Shown here: positions 25,406 to 34,390 of the stretch, piece by piece | Position numbering within the stretch: position 1 is the stretch's first letter | Layout of the letters: every line of letters begins with the position of its first letter | NCBI RefSeq assembly: GCF_006376675.1 | Contig: NZ_VEWK01000020.1 | Location: 1-38,178, forward strand | DNA from: Brucella pecoris | GTDB lineage: Bacteria > Pseudomonadota > Alphaproteobacteria > Rhizobiales > Rhizobiaceae | DNA length: 38,178 nucleotides | Direction of reading: 5' to 3' | The notes under the pieces: model-generated | What the model was told of the DNA's origin: nothing | The model's input: only the letters and a program-made list of their open reading frames with translations | Database searches by the model: none | Translations under genes and position numbers: made by a program

Positions 25406-25846
25406 ATGGACACCGATACGACTTATGATGATTTGAACGTACTTGAGGTTGTCGACACTGGTCGTCGTCGCCGTTTTAGCGCCACCGCCAAACGACAGAT
25501 TGTTGAAGAAAGCTATAGCTCTGAGGACAGCGTCACGACGGTTGCCCGTCGCCACAGTATATTTCCAGCGCAATTATTTTAATGGCGCAAACTGGCTCGT
25601 GAAGGCGCTTATGGAATCTGGAATGGAAAAAGCGCAGGAACGGGTTTTGTACCGGTTCGAATAGTGGAAAAAGGTTCTCAAACAACGGCCTGTTCAGAAG
25701 CATATGCGCCAAGGGCAGTTTGAGATTATCTGTGCGAACGGTCGCCGGGTTATTGCCGATAGTGACGTCGATATCGATATTTTGGTTCGCCTTATCCGTG
25801 GCCTGGAGAGCCTGTGATGATCACGCTTCCTTCAGGCCAGCAATGA
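25406..25846 (+). pseudogene. IS66-family tnpA relic with start of tnpB
   Basis: The IS66 accessory gene tnpA is readable as RRRRFSATAKRQIVEESY ... ARRHSIFPAQLF. A TAA at 25580 stands where CAA (Gln) is expected, since WRKLAREGAYG follows in the same frame. A frame change near 25718 leads to FEIICANGRRVIADSDVD and the usual C-terminus ending LRGLESL-like at 25817. TnpB begins at 25817 with MITLPSG but stops after nine codons at TGA. Nothing of tnpC is present. It lies right against the IS3 element. Confidence 0.7.
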
Positions 25847-25941
25847 GATTTGGCGGCGAAAATTTCGCCGCCAATTGGAGCATAAGAACGGCTGGTGATA
25901 TTCACCTCACTGGATATCCGCTGCTGTATACCTTCGTGTTT

Positions 25942-27720
25942 TCAGGATATCTCGTCGACACCTTGGTTTTCGCTGTTTGAAGAATTTCGCATTTCTGCGA
26001 TCGCTCTAACTCCTCCGCGAACACCGTCTGACTTGATTGCAGACCCCAGACGCTTAAGGTTTGATGAGTAGTCGGCGGGGCGAATTATGCCGGCCATTAA
26101 ACCATGTATAAATCGGGTGCTGGCTATGCTCTTTCGATCCAACCAAGAAAGGTGCGCGTTCTGTTGTCCAACGACGTGACCGCCGGCGTATCCAGCTCTG
26201 GATGCGAAAGCATCACCAATTGAGTAGGCAACGTTGTTAGTCGAGTTTGCACAGAGGTAATGCGCCAACTCTGCCTGTGATTGGTTCCACTTTGTCCGAT
26301 CAGTTACATTAACGGTGTTGGCTACATTGCTTCTAACGTCACGAATTGAGATGCCGGATATTAGCTTGGGGACGCTGAAAAACACAGAATTTGGGTTAAG
26401 CAATGCAAAAAGAGAGACGGTGAAGTCCTCGTGATAGGTTATCTTTTCGTAGGTCTCGGTTGGCTGTTGCGACAATACGATTCGACTGTAGAACGCACCG
26501 CACATCGGAATATAGTTATTCCCGGTGAAGTTCTTCGGCCAGTCTTGTGCAACAAAGCGTCTTTGCGGACGAAGCGATGAATTGCGCCAATCAGTTTCTC
26601 CAGCGACCATAATCGCCTCCGAAAAGCGCTGGCTCTCAACCACAAGGCTCGCGCAGGGCGGGAGGCACGTAAGCAAGTCAGCGATGTAGGCGGCCTCGTT
26701 GGGAAACACCCAATCGTCATCATCAAGGAATAGAACGAAATCCTCGCTGATTGAATTAACTGCAGCATTAATCAGATGGTTTCTGGTATCCGTCGCAGCA
26801 GGGCAATCAGCTGCAAGTATACCGACGTTAGTGGGGAAATTGGCAATCGCAGCGTGGTCAGAATTTTCAGTTACGACATAGGTTTTGATTGATCTATTAT
26901 CAGTAGCCGCAGCGAAAGCCAGTGTGCTGGTTATAGCGCGTAGAAGCAAAGGAACATTGCGGAACTGCGACCTGATAACAAACGCGACCTTCGCTTCGGG
27001 TCGACCTACTGCCGCGTTTCTCAGCGAGGTGGTGCAAATATCGAATTGCCCTTGCTTTTCTCCCGTGAAAGGTAACTTGAGTATGCCATTCAACGAGTTA
27101 ACAGAGCGATTTACGAGCTTGCCGGAAAGGTATTCGATCAGTGCTTTTGAGCCGAAAGCTCGATCAAACTCTGATTGGTTACCCTTACTATTATGGTAAC
27201 AGGCGAGTTGCGGGGCCAGCAGGACCGCCAAGCCGCCAGCGAGTGTTTCCACTGACAGGCTGATGTCATAGAATTGGAACCCTTCAAAAGAAGGCAAGCG
27301 AACGGCGGCATTCCGGAGTGCCCGGCAGTTTAGCAAAATGGTATTGCCGTCAACCGTTTCGGCAGGAAGAACGAGCCCGCCTAGCGAAGGGCCACCATGC
27401 GGATCAAACAGAAAGCGACAGGCTCGTCCACCGCCCGCCAAAGCTGGAGCGGTTATTCCGGCATTTCCGCAGATACCCCAATTGGGCCAGTTGGTGTTGA
27501 GTTCATCAATGAGAGTCAAAACATAATCGTTTATTGATATTGGCAGAAAGACATCGTCATGCACGAACAGGGCATAATCGTCTTCGCCATCGATTATGCT
27601 TTGCAAGAGAGTGAATAGCGAACTGGACCCACGATGCAGAATTACATTTTCGGCATTTGGGTTATTTTTCGCAAACTGTTGAGCATAAACTTTGTTTCGT
27701 GCGGCAACGTGAATTCTCAT
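25942..27720 (-). CDS. two-domain GT-A glycosyltransferase
   Basis: A 592-residue protein with two GT-A-like units. The first (about residues 1-220) has a nucleotide-sugar motif in YALFVHDDVFLP and a later LPSFEGFQFYDISLSVE segment, like small LPS galactosyltransferase-like domains. The second (about 260-480) is a GT2-type domain: KVAFVIRSQFRNVPLLLRAI, then FVLFLDDDDWVFPNEAAYI with the acidic metal-binding cluster. There is no membrane segment. It starts inside the upstream GT2 gene (ATGA overlap), so both are translated together. It probably adds sugars to the O-chain; specificity is unknown. The 3' end lies close to the IS66 relic and is convergent with it. Confidence 0.7.
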   Translation of the reverse strand: MRIHVAARNKVYAQQFAKNNPNAENVILHRGSSSLFTLLQSIIDGEDDYALFVHDDVFLPISINDYVLTLIDELNTNWPNWGICGNAGITAPALAGGGRACRFLFDPHGGPSLGGLVLPAETVDGNTILLNCRALRNAAVRLPSFEGFQFYDISLSVETLAGGLAVLLAPQLACYHNSKGNQSEFDRAFGSKALIEYLSGKLVNRSVNSLNGILKLPFTGEKQGQFDICTTSLRNAAVGRPEAKVAFVIRSQFRNVPLLLRAITSTLAFAAATDNRSIKTYVVTENSDHAAIANFPTNVGILAADCPAATDTRNHLINAAVNSISEDFVLFLDDDDWVFPNEAAYIADLLTCLPPCASLVVESQRFSEAIMVAGETDWRNSSLRPQRRFVAQDWPKNFTGNNYIPMCGAFYSRIVLSQQPTETYEKITYHEDFTVSLFALLNPNSVFFSVPKLISGISIRDVRSNVANTVNVTDRTKWNQSQAELAHYLCANSTNNVAYSIGDAFASRAGYAGGHVVGQQNAHLSWLDRKSIASTRFIHGLMAGIIRPADYSSNLKRLGSAIKSDGVRGGVRAIAEMRNSSNSENQGVDEIS

Positions 27721-28586
27721 GAGCGTATCTCGTGAAACTGATTTATGCCTGTGACTTTAATCTGAGGCGCTTTAGTTAGATCAATACCTTCGATGTGGCG
27801 AAGAGACTGAAAGTTTTCATTGACATCCTTGACCGCCGCCGCGACGACTTCCTTGTCGGGAAAGTCCTTTAGCATCTCAAGAGCTTTTTCCTCGCCTTCT
27901 TCACCGAAGAATTTACGTGACAAAAGAATAAAGTTTCGTATTGAGAAGAATTTCTCGTTCTCAACAAGATCATTCCTATAAAAATAGCCACCCGTGAAGT
28001 GAGTTGTGACCGCTCGCGGCTCATAAACCACTGATGCCCCCCGAAGCCACATGCGCCAGCTTACATCTACGTCTTCGAGGTAAAGGAAAAAGCGTTCATC
28101 CATCCCGCCGATTGAACGATAAAGTTCTGTGTCAAAAAGACAGAAAGCGCCGCTTGCCCACGGGGTGGTGAGGTCAAGCGGATCATATTCCTTTGGGTGT
28201 TCAAATGGCCATTGGCGCCCCTCGACGATACCAACAGGCTTTTTTGTTGCATCATATCTGTCAATCAATTGATCAATCGCGCTGTCATGAAGTATGCAAT
28301 CTGGATTGATAATTATAAAAACAGGCGACTGTACGCTTTTGGCGAGCAGGTTGTGCGCTTCAGCAAACCCGATTGCTTTTCCGGTTTCTTGCCGAATGAT
28401 AGATACCTCGACCCTTTCCGGCATACCTGAGAAGGTATCCAGATCGGAAGGGCCGGCGTAATTAACCACATTGAAGCGGATGTGTTTGTTGGTGGCGTTA
28501 AGAAGGCTTGGAATTAGAATTTCAGTCAAGTGGCGATAATGATCGCGCCCAAATACGCAATTAACGTCAATGGCTTGGCTTAACAT
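27717..28586 (-). CDS. GT2 family glycosyltransferase (rhamnosyltransferase-like)
   Basis: A 289-residue GT2 enzyme. Motifs seen: GFAEAHNLLAKS, the IIINPDCIL acidic motif (Asp of the DxD region), the WASGAFCLFDTELYRSIGGMDE acceptor-loop stretch and the YLEDVDVSWRMWLRGA ED-type catalytic motif. These are typical of rhamnosyl- and related transferases acting in O-antigen or exopolysaccharide assembly in the cytosol. It is the first gene of a two-gene minus-strand unit and is divergent from the HAD gene. No strong ribosome site precedes the ATG. Confidence 0.85.
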   Translation of the reverse strand: MLSQAIDVNCVFGRDHYRHLTEILIPSLLNATNKHIRFNVVNYAGPSDLDTFSGMPERVEVSIIRQETGKAIGFAEAHNLLAKSVQSPVFIIINPDCILHDSAIDQLIDRYDATKKPVGIVEGRQWPFEHPKEYDPLDLTTPWASGAFCLFDTELYRSIGGMDERFFLYLEDVDVSWRMWLRGASVVYEPRAVTTHFTGGYFYRNDLVENEKFFSIRNFILLSRKFFGEEGEEKALEMLKDFPDKEVVAAAVKDVNENFQSLRHIEGIDLTKAPQIKVTGINQFHEIRS

Positions 28587-28735
28587 TTCTTACAAATCTC
28601 ATTCATCGGTGCGATTCAATTTCAGCTTTCTATTCCCGTTTTCAGCCAATTGGCTAGATTAAGTCAATGCCATGGCGGGGGGATTACCCCGTTTACACTG
28701 CGGGTGGCCAGTGCTATATCGCGCCGGGCTTTATC

Positions 28736-29437
28736 ATGACAGCGGGATTCTATAGGATGCGTAGCGATCAGCCGAGTGCTGCATGTTTTTCAGAGATTTC
28801 GCTCGATGGCGTAAAAGGCGTACTTACGGATCTTGATGGAACGCTTTATGCCTATAAGCCCTGTCACCAATATGCGTTGAAAACTGCCTTTGAGTATGCA
28901 TCTTATGGGCTGGAACAGGAAGCATTCTTTAATCTTTACCGAAATGCTCGCAATCGAGTCACAGCGCGTCTAGCTAGCCAAGGCGCTGGAAGATCTCGGC
29001 TATTTGCCTTTCAGCTTATGGGGGAGGAGCTGGGATGGCGCGCACCCTTTCTGGCTGCGCGTGAGCTTGATCGTATTTATTGGCAGTCTTTTATCGAACA
29101 TATGACAGCAGATCAGGAGGCGTTGCGGCTCCTTGAGCGTTGCAATGATGCAGATATACCGGTTTGTGTTGTTACTGATATGACGGCGCATGTGCAGATC
29201 GACAAGCTAAAGCGTCTGCGATTGGAAAATAGGATCACGCATCTAGTGACATCTGAAGAAACCGGCGTTGAAAAGCCAGATCCTCGTATGTTTGAAGCCG
29301 GATTACGCAAGCTGGGGATTGGCGCTTTTGAAGCCATTATGCTTGGTGACGATCTGCGCAAAGATATACAGGGGGCTTCCGCTCTTGGCATTCGGCCCTA
29401 TCTAGTCTGCCTTGATAAACCGGAAGAAGCATCGTGA
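28736..29437 (+). CDS. HAD-superfamily phosphatase
   Basis: A HAD hydrolase of about 233 residues with all four motifs: DLDGTLYAY (nucleophile Asp), CVVTDMT (motif II Thr), EKPDPRMFE (Lys), and MLGDDLRKDI (acidic motif IV). The cap is of the helical C1 type. Such enzymes remove phosphate from small metabolites such as sugar or polyol phosphates. The start is uncertain: ATGs at 28736 and 28757 are both possible and neither has a strong ribosome site. Its stop overlaps the GTG start of the GtrA-like gene. As first gene of the eight-gene chain it probably supplies or trims a phosphorylated precursor. Confidence 0.85.
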   Translation: MTAGFYRMRSDQPSAACFSEISLDGVKGVLTDLDGTLYAYKPCHQYALKTAFEYASYGLEQEAFFNLYRNARNRVTARLASQGAGRSRLFAFQLMGEELGWRAPFLAARELDRIYWQSFIEHMTADQEALRLLERCNDADIPVCVVTDMTAHVQIDKLKRLRLENRITHLVTSEETGVEKPDPRMFEAGLRKLGIGAFEAIMLGDDLRKDIQGASALGIRPYLVCLDKPEEAS

Positions 29438-29823
29438 TTGCGCAACGGATTATGACAACGCCACTAATGCGCTTTCTCATCGTGGGCGGTGCCTCGACTT
29501 TTATCAACTATCTGGTCTTTACGGGCTTATATTCCGGTAAGATGCTGGGCTATATGCCTGCTTCTGCTATGGGGTTTTTAGTAGGTTTGGCTTTTGGCTA
29601 TATATTTAACAAACGTTGGACTTTTGGAGCTACAGCGCCTTCTAGTCCTAGTATTATTGCTGGCTATATCGTTGTATATATGACATCTTTGTGCTTGGGG
29701 CTTCTCGCTATTCACGTATTAGTTGCTGACGCACGGATCAACCCGCTCGTTGCGAACGGAATGTCTATCATTCTGACAACCTGCACAAACTTCATCGGCA
29801 CAAGATATCTAGTATTCCGGTAA
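29434..29823 (+). CDS. GtrA-like membrane protein
   Basis: A 129-residue protein with four membrane helices and the GtrA pattern: LMRFLIVGGASTFINYLVF at the N-terminus, GFLVGLAFGYIFNKRWTF in the middle and TTCTNFIGTRYLVFR at the end. GtrA proteins are thought to flip polyprenyl-phosphate-linked sugars to the periplasmic side. The start is GTG, overlapping the previous stop. With the GT2 lipid-donor synthase and the GT-C-like protein of this operon it completes a Gtr-type trio. Confidence 0.9.
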   Translation: MIAQRIMTTPLMRFLIVGGASTFINYLVFTGLYSGKMLGYMPASAMGFLVGLAFGYIFNKRWTFGATAPSSPSIIAGYIVVYMTSLCLGLLAIHVLVADARINPLVANGMSIILTTCTNFIGTRYLVFR

Positions 29824-31973
29824 TGAAATATACAACTCCAGTCGATCGTTATCAGTTTCGTGCTAGAATTCTGGAATGGACCGGGCAGGTCACGCGCTCC
29901 CCTTTTTTCTGGGGTGTTCTTTTACTCAAGCTAGTTGCATCGGCCAGTTTTGGCTCGGTGTATATGACGGAATTATTTATTCCATTTATCGAATCATTCG
30001 CCGCGAACCCTCTTGCTAACACATATGAGACTTTTTGGCAGGCTGGACAGGAGGTAAGTTTTCCTTATCCTGCAGCGATGCTGTATGTAATGGCGTTGCC
30101 GCGAACTCTGGTCTATTGGGCCGGTTTTGTCGAATTATCACGGCCTGCACTATTGCTCATTTATCGGCTTCCTCTTTTAGCGGCAGATCTGGTTATATTT
30201 CTGATCTTGTGCCGCTGGATGCGCCAAAAAATTGATATTCTTCTTTGGCTTTATTGGGCATCGCCTGTTTTGTTTTATATAAGTTATATACATGGCCAGC
30301 TCGATGTAATCCCCGTTGCGCTGCAATTTCTATGTGTATATTGCATTACATCCGGTCGCCCAACATTGGCGGCAGTAACATTTGGGCTTGCCCTTGGCGC
30401 GAAAACACAAACATTGCTAATTTTGCCGTTTGCATTAGTTTTTATTTGGCAATATCAGTGGAGTTTATGGGCGGTTGCACGCTTTTTGCTGATTACGATA
30501 GCGGTTTTTGTCATCACCAACCTACCTTTCCTTGGAAGTGCAGGTTTCATCAATATGGTGCTACAAAACCACCAGCAGGACAAGATTTGGCTCGCTGCCA
30601 TTCCAACCTCTCAACCGGGGCTGGCTGTTTATTTGATCCCGGCGCTTCTATTGTGTCTGATCGCCTATTCAATGCATATTCGGGTTCATAATCGCGACCG
30701 TTTCCTGACTTTTACGGGCTTTGCGTTTGGCATTATTCTGTTGTTTGTTGTGCCGTCACCGGGATGGTACTTCTGGGTTTTGCCGTTCTTCGTGTATTTC
30801 TTTGTGCGGCTTGATCCTTCATATTTGCTGCCGTTTGCTGCCTTTCAGGTGTTTTATCTGGCTTATTTTGCTTTGACGCCGGTTTCAGATTTCGCCACGG
30901 TCTGGCAATGGTCGCAGACTGGTGAGTTGGGGGCATTATTTAACTATCTGCAAGGCATCGGCATACACGCTGAGGTCGTTCTGAATCTTGTTTTTACGAC
31001 CTTGCAGACCTTCCTGCTAATTTGCTGCTGCATAATGTATTATCGTGGTATCTACTCGCCACGTCAGCGAAAGTTCTCAGCGCGCCCCTTCATGTTTGGT
31101 GTTGCTGGCGATTCAGGTGCCGGAAAATCAACTGTATCGGCGGCAATTTCTGATCTGTTCGGGTCTCGGCATGTCGCGGTTGTTTGCGGTGATGATATGC
31201 ATAAATGGCAACGGGGTCATGATCGGTGGAGCGAGCTAACTCATCTTGATCCGCGCGCTAACGAACTGCATAATGAACTGCATTATTTGAATGCCTTGCG
31301 TCAGAATCGGCCAATTAAGCGACGACATTATGACCACAATACTGGCCATTTTACTGAAGAGTTGGCAATCCACCCCAAATCTGTCACGGTTCTGGAAGGA
31401 CTCCATACATTTTACTTGCAGCCCGCGCGTGAGTTGTTTGATCTCAAGGTCTTCGTGAAGCCCGATCCATCACTGCTTTTGCATCGCAAGGTGATGCGAG
31501 ATATGCAAAAGCGTAATTATACTAAGGAAACAGTCATCGCGGCTGTCAAACGCAGGGAGGCTGACTCAGCCAAATATATTACAACACAGGAGAAATACGC
31601 TGATATCGTGGTGTCTATGATGGTGCACGATCCGATCTCTGACGTAATGATCGGTAACTCTGCGGTAGAATTGCGTGAATGGCTTCGGGTCACGCTTTCC
31701 AATTCATATTTCCTTGATCCTCTTGTCGAAGATCTGCATGTTATCCTTTCAACAGACGTTCACCATTACTACGACAATGATGACAGGCAAGTTCTTGATT
31801 TCAAAGTGCCTGTGGATTTTGAAGATATTCTAGCGCTAGCGGAAAAGCACGTTGGAGGGCTGGAGGAGTTTGGTGTCTATGATCCGCATTGGCACACCGG
31901 TTGGATAGGCGTCATCCAACTCATCTTAAGCTACTGCATGTTCCATGGGTGGAAATCACTTGATGAAAACTGA
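29823..31973 (+). CDS. fusion: polytopic GT-C-like transferase + uridine-kinase-like P-loop kinase
   Basis: A 716-residue protein made of two parts. Residues about 30-410 form roughly ten membrane helices with an acidic periplasmic-loop motif YIHGQLDVIPVA, similar to the GQFD-type motifs of GT-C mannosyl- and glucosyltransferases that use polyprenyl-phosphate sugars. From about residue 420 a soluble kinase domain follows: Walker A GVAGDSGAGKST (about 425-436), CGDDMHKW as the base/metal region, HYDHNTGHF, then VLEGLHTFY and a lid-like KVMRDMQKRNYTKE, as in uridine kinase/phosphoribulokinase-type enzymes. The C-terminal tail (about 600-716) is unassigned. The kinase would sit on the cytosolic face. 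The ATG shares its A with the preceding TAA. I know of no characterised protein with this architecture; a phosphate-transfer step coupled to lipid-linked transfer is inference. Confidence 0.8.
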   Translation: MKYTTPVDRYQFRARILEWTGQVTRSPFFWGVLLLKLVASASFGSVYMTELFIPFIESFAANPLANTYETFWQAGQEVSFPYPAAMLYVMALPRTLVYWAGFVELSRPALLLIYRLPLLAADLVIFLILCRWMRQKIDILLWLYWASPVLFYISYIHGQLDVIPVALQFLCVYCITSGRPTLAAVTFGLALGAKTQTLLILPFALVFIWQYQWSLWAVARFLLITIAVFVITNLPFLGSAGFINMVLQNHQQDKIWLAAIPTSQPGLAVYLIPALLLCLIAYSMHIRVHNRDRFLTFTGFAFGIILLFVVPSPGWYFWVLPFFVYFFVRLDPSYLLPFAAFQVFYLAYFALTPVSDFATVWQWSQTGELGALFNYLQGIGIHAEVVLNLVFTTLQTFLLICCCIMYYRGIYSPRQRKFSARPFMFGVAGDSGAGKSTVSAAISDLFGSRHVAVVCGDDMHKWQRGHDRWSELTHLDPRANELHNELHYLNALRQNRPIKRRHYDHNTGHFTEELAIHPKSVTVLEGLHTFYLQPARELFDLKVFVKPDPSLLLHRKVMRDMQKRNYTKETVIAAVKRREADSAKYITTQEKYADIVVSMMVHDPISDVMIGNSAVELREWLRVTLSNSYFLDPLVEDLHVILSTDVHHYYDNDDRQVLDFKVPVDFEDILALAEKHVGGLEEFGVYDPHWHTGWIGVIQLILSYCMFHGWKSLDEN

Positions 31974-32817
31974 GTTGTTGCAACTTGCCGCTATTTCACG
32001 TCGCCTAGGTGCAGATGTTTCCTTTGTGCAAGGGGGTGGTGGGAACACATCACTCAAGATGAATGATAGCGATCTTATGTACATTAAGGCTTCAGGTATT
32101 AATCTAGATGCCATCGAGGCTAATACGGGATTTTTAGCGGTTGATAAACATCGGTTGATCAATGGACTTAGAACTTGCCGCACAGAAGCGGATTATAATA
32201 ACCTTTTGATGAGGTGCTTGTTGGAAGAAAGTGAGACACACCATCGTCCATCTATTGAATCGGGCTTTCATGCCTTATTGGGCGAATGCGTCGTGCATTC
32301 ACATTCTATCTGGGCGAACATTCTGACCTGTTCAGTTGAAGGAAGAGATTTGCTTGCCCGTACTATTCCTGAGGCTGTATGGGTTGATTATGCTACACCG
32401 GGTCTACCGTTGACATTGGCGATCACTGATCATCTAGAGCTGACGGAAACCTCCATCATTTTTCTGCAGAACCATGGTTTAGTCATATCAGCGGATACTC
32501 CGGAGGCAGCTTATGCACTGCATGCTGCGGTCAACGAAAAGGCGCGCGCTCTTTTTCCGTCTCTGCCTGTATTCCCGCTGAATACATCTGGTGATTTTCA
32601 CGATGAGGGACTGCTATTTCCCGATCAAGCTGTCTATCAATATAGTCCTGAATTGAGTGCTTCGATAGCGGGTCATCAGACGGCGCAGGCTTATTCCTAT
32701 TTATTGCATGCGATTCCGGCTGTGGGATTAACCCTTAATTTTATCGAGGATGCGGAAAAGGCCGTTTTGGTTGGTATGGAATCGGAAAAACACCGCCAAA
32801 AGGTAGCTCAAACATGA
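31963..32817 (+). CDS. class II aldolase/adducin-family protein
   Basis: A 284-residue zinc aldolase-type enzyme. Seen: the phosphate-binding loop QGGGGNTSLK near residue 24, YIKASG, the metal ligands in VVHSHSIWAN (His-x-His) and the third His in LQNHGLVI. The family includes fuculose- and rhamnulose-phosphate aldolases and ribulose-phosphate epimerases, all acting on phosphorylated sugars through an enediolate. The C-terminal ~80 residues exceed the basic domain and are unassigned. I chose ATG 31963, which overlaps the previous gene by 11 bases; an upstream in-frame ATG at 31945 is possible. It ends in an ATGA overlap with the first nucleotidyltransferase. Confidence 0.85.
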   Translation: MKTELLQLAAISRRLGADVSFVQGGGGNTSLKMNDSDLMYIKASGINLDAIEANTGFLAVDKHRLINGLRTCRTEADYNNLLMRCLLEESETHHRPSIESGFHALLGECVVHSHSIWANILTCSVEGRDLLARTIPEAVWVDYATPGLPLTLAITDHLELTETSIIFLQNHGLVISADTPEAAYALHAAVNEKARALFPSLPVFPLNTSGDFHDEGLLFPDQAVYQYSPELSASIAGHQTAQAYSYLLHAIPAVGLTLNFIEDAEKAVLVGMESEKHRQKVAQT

Positions 32818-33590
32818 AACTTCAGCTTGTTATTCCCATGTCAGGTCAAGGCTCACGCTTTGCACGCGTGGGTTACACTGATCCAAAGCCCCTGATTAAG
32901 ATTGATGATCATCCCATGATCGAGTGGGTGCTAAGGATGTTTCCTGGCGAAGAAGAACCTCTATTTATTTGCCGACGTGAGCATATTGAAAATACAGCTA
33001 TGGCGCAGATTCTAACCGATCTTCGCCCAAATGGCCGAATTGCGGTTACAGAAGGTGCCAAGTTGGGGCCGGTTGCAGCGCTAATGGCAGCCGCGGATGA
33101 AATTGACAATGATCGTCCGGTATTAGTCAGTTATTGCGACTATTACATGCGTTGGGATTACGACGCATTCAAGGCCGCAATGGCAGTTGACGATTATCTT
33201 GGAGCGGTACCATGTTATAAGGGGTTTCATCCGCATCTGTTGCCTGTGAAAAATCTTTACGCCTCTTGTCGGGTTGATGCGCAAGGTAATTTGATCGAAA
33301 TCCGTGAAAAGTATAGTTTTGAAGCTGACAAGACCAAGGCGTTACATTCGCCAGGTATCTATTACTTCCACTCTGGTGGACTAATGAAGAAGTATTGCAC
33401 TCGGTTAATGGATACGGGCGACTCCTTAAACGGCGAGTATTACGTCAGCATGGTATACAATCACCTCATACGTGACGGTTTGCGAGTTGCAGTGCCTGAG
33501 GGCATTTCACATTTTTGCCAATGGGGCACTCCCGAGGATCTTGACGAATACCGTTATTGGACCGCAATCGCACGGAAGCGCCAATCATGA
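32814..33590 (+). CDS. sugar nucleotidyltransferase-like protein 1
   Basis: A 258-residue GT-A-fold nucleotidyltransferase with the N-terminal signature PMSGQGSRFARVGY followed by PKPLIKI, and the acidic residue in SYCDYYMRWD. Such enzymes join NTP to a phosphorylated sugar, polyol or amino alcohol. The sequence style (PMSGQGSRF, HFCQWGTPEDL near the end) recalls capsule-locus cytidylyl- or uridylyltransferases of Campylobacter type more than RmlA or GalU. Both ends overlap neighbours by ATGA. The substrate is unknown. Confidence 0.8.
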   Translation: MKLQLVIPMSGQGSRFARVGYTDPKPLIKIDDHPMIEWVLRMFPGEEEPLFICRREHIENTAMAQILTDLRPNGRIAVTEGAKLGPVAALMAAADEIDNDRPVLVSYCDYYMRWDYDAFKAAMAVDDYLGAVPCYKGFHPHLLPVKNLYASCRVDAQGNLIEIREKYSFEADKTKALHSPGIYYFHSGGLMKKYCTRLMDTGDSLNGEYYVSMVYNHLIRDGLRVAVPEGISHFCQWGTPEDLDEYRYWTAIARKRQS

Positions 33591-34390
33591 ACATTCTTAT
33601 CCCCATGGCCGGTGCGGGCTCACGCTTTTCCGAGGCAGGCTACAAAACGCATAAACCTATCATTCCTGTCTCCAGTCGGCATCGCAACGCGCATGTGCCC
33701 ATGGTTGTCGCGGCGGTTGAAGATCTACCGGTGAATGTTGATGCGGATGATACGCATCTCATTTTTGTTGCGCGCGACTTCCATGTCAGGGATGGTGTTT
33801 GCGATGTGTTGCGCGAACGCTTCCCACGTGCGCAATTTATAACTGTTGATGCATTAACAGAGGGGCAGGCAAGCACATGCTTGCTGGCCCGTTCGCTGAT
33901 TAACAACGATAAGCCATTGCTGATTGCCGCATGCGACAACGGTATGGATATAGCCCGGGAGGTTTTTGCCAAAGCTGCGCAAGCATCGGAGGTTATCATT
34001 TTCACATTTCGTCATAATGAGGCTGTATTGGCCAAGCCCCAGGCTTATGGCTGGATTAAAGCTCAGGATACTCGGGCAACCGGTGTTTCCATCAAAGTGC
34101 CGATCAGCCAGACTCCGATGGAGGATCACGCTGTTGTCGGCACATTCTGGTTTCGTCGAGGTAGTGATTTCGTCGCTGCGGCCGATCAGATGATTGCTGC
34201 CGATGATCGGATCAACGGCGAGTTCTATGTTGACCAGGTTATGGATTATCTCATCAATGCGGGACGGGACGTCCGCGTCACTGAGGTTGCGCGGTATCAC
34301 TGCTGGGGCACGCCGAGTGATTATGAAGCTTACGAGAATACACTCGCATATTGGTCTTCCTTTATTCAGAACGAGCCTTGGGCATCATGA
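33587..34390 (+). CDS. sugar nucleotidyltransferase-like protein 2
   Basis: A 267-residue paralogue-like protein of the preceding gene: PMAGAGSRFSEAGY at the start, then HKPIIPV where the signature proline before Lys is replaced by His, the acidic motif in AACDNGMD, and CWGTPSDYEAYEN near the end, matching the CQWGTPEDLDEY of its neighbour. The altered signature and a different central part suggest a different substrate or a partner subunit role rather than redundancy. It overlaps by ATGA on both sides. An upstream in-frame ATG at 33557 lies inside the preceding gene and is less likely. Confidence 0.8.
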   Translation: MNILIPMAGAGSRFSEAGYKTHKPIIPVSSRHRNAHVPMVVAAVEDLPVNVDADDTHLIFVARDFHVRDGVCDVLRERFPRAQFITVDALTEGQASTCLLARSLINNDKPLLIAACDNGMDIAREVFAKAAQASEVIIFTFRHNEAVLAKPQAYGWIKAQDTRATGVSIKVPISQTPMEDHAVVGTFWFRRGSDFVAAADQMIAADDRINGEFYVDQVMDYLINAGRDVRVTEVARYHCWGTPSDYEAYENTLAYWSSFIQNEPWAS

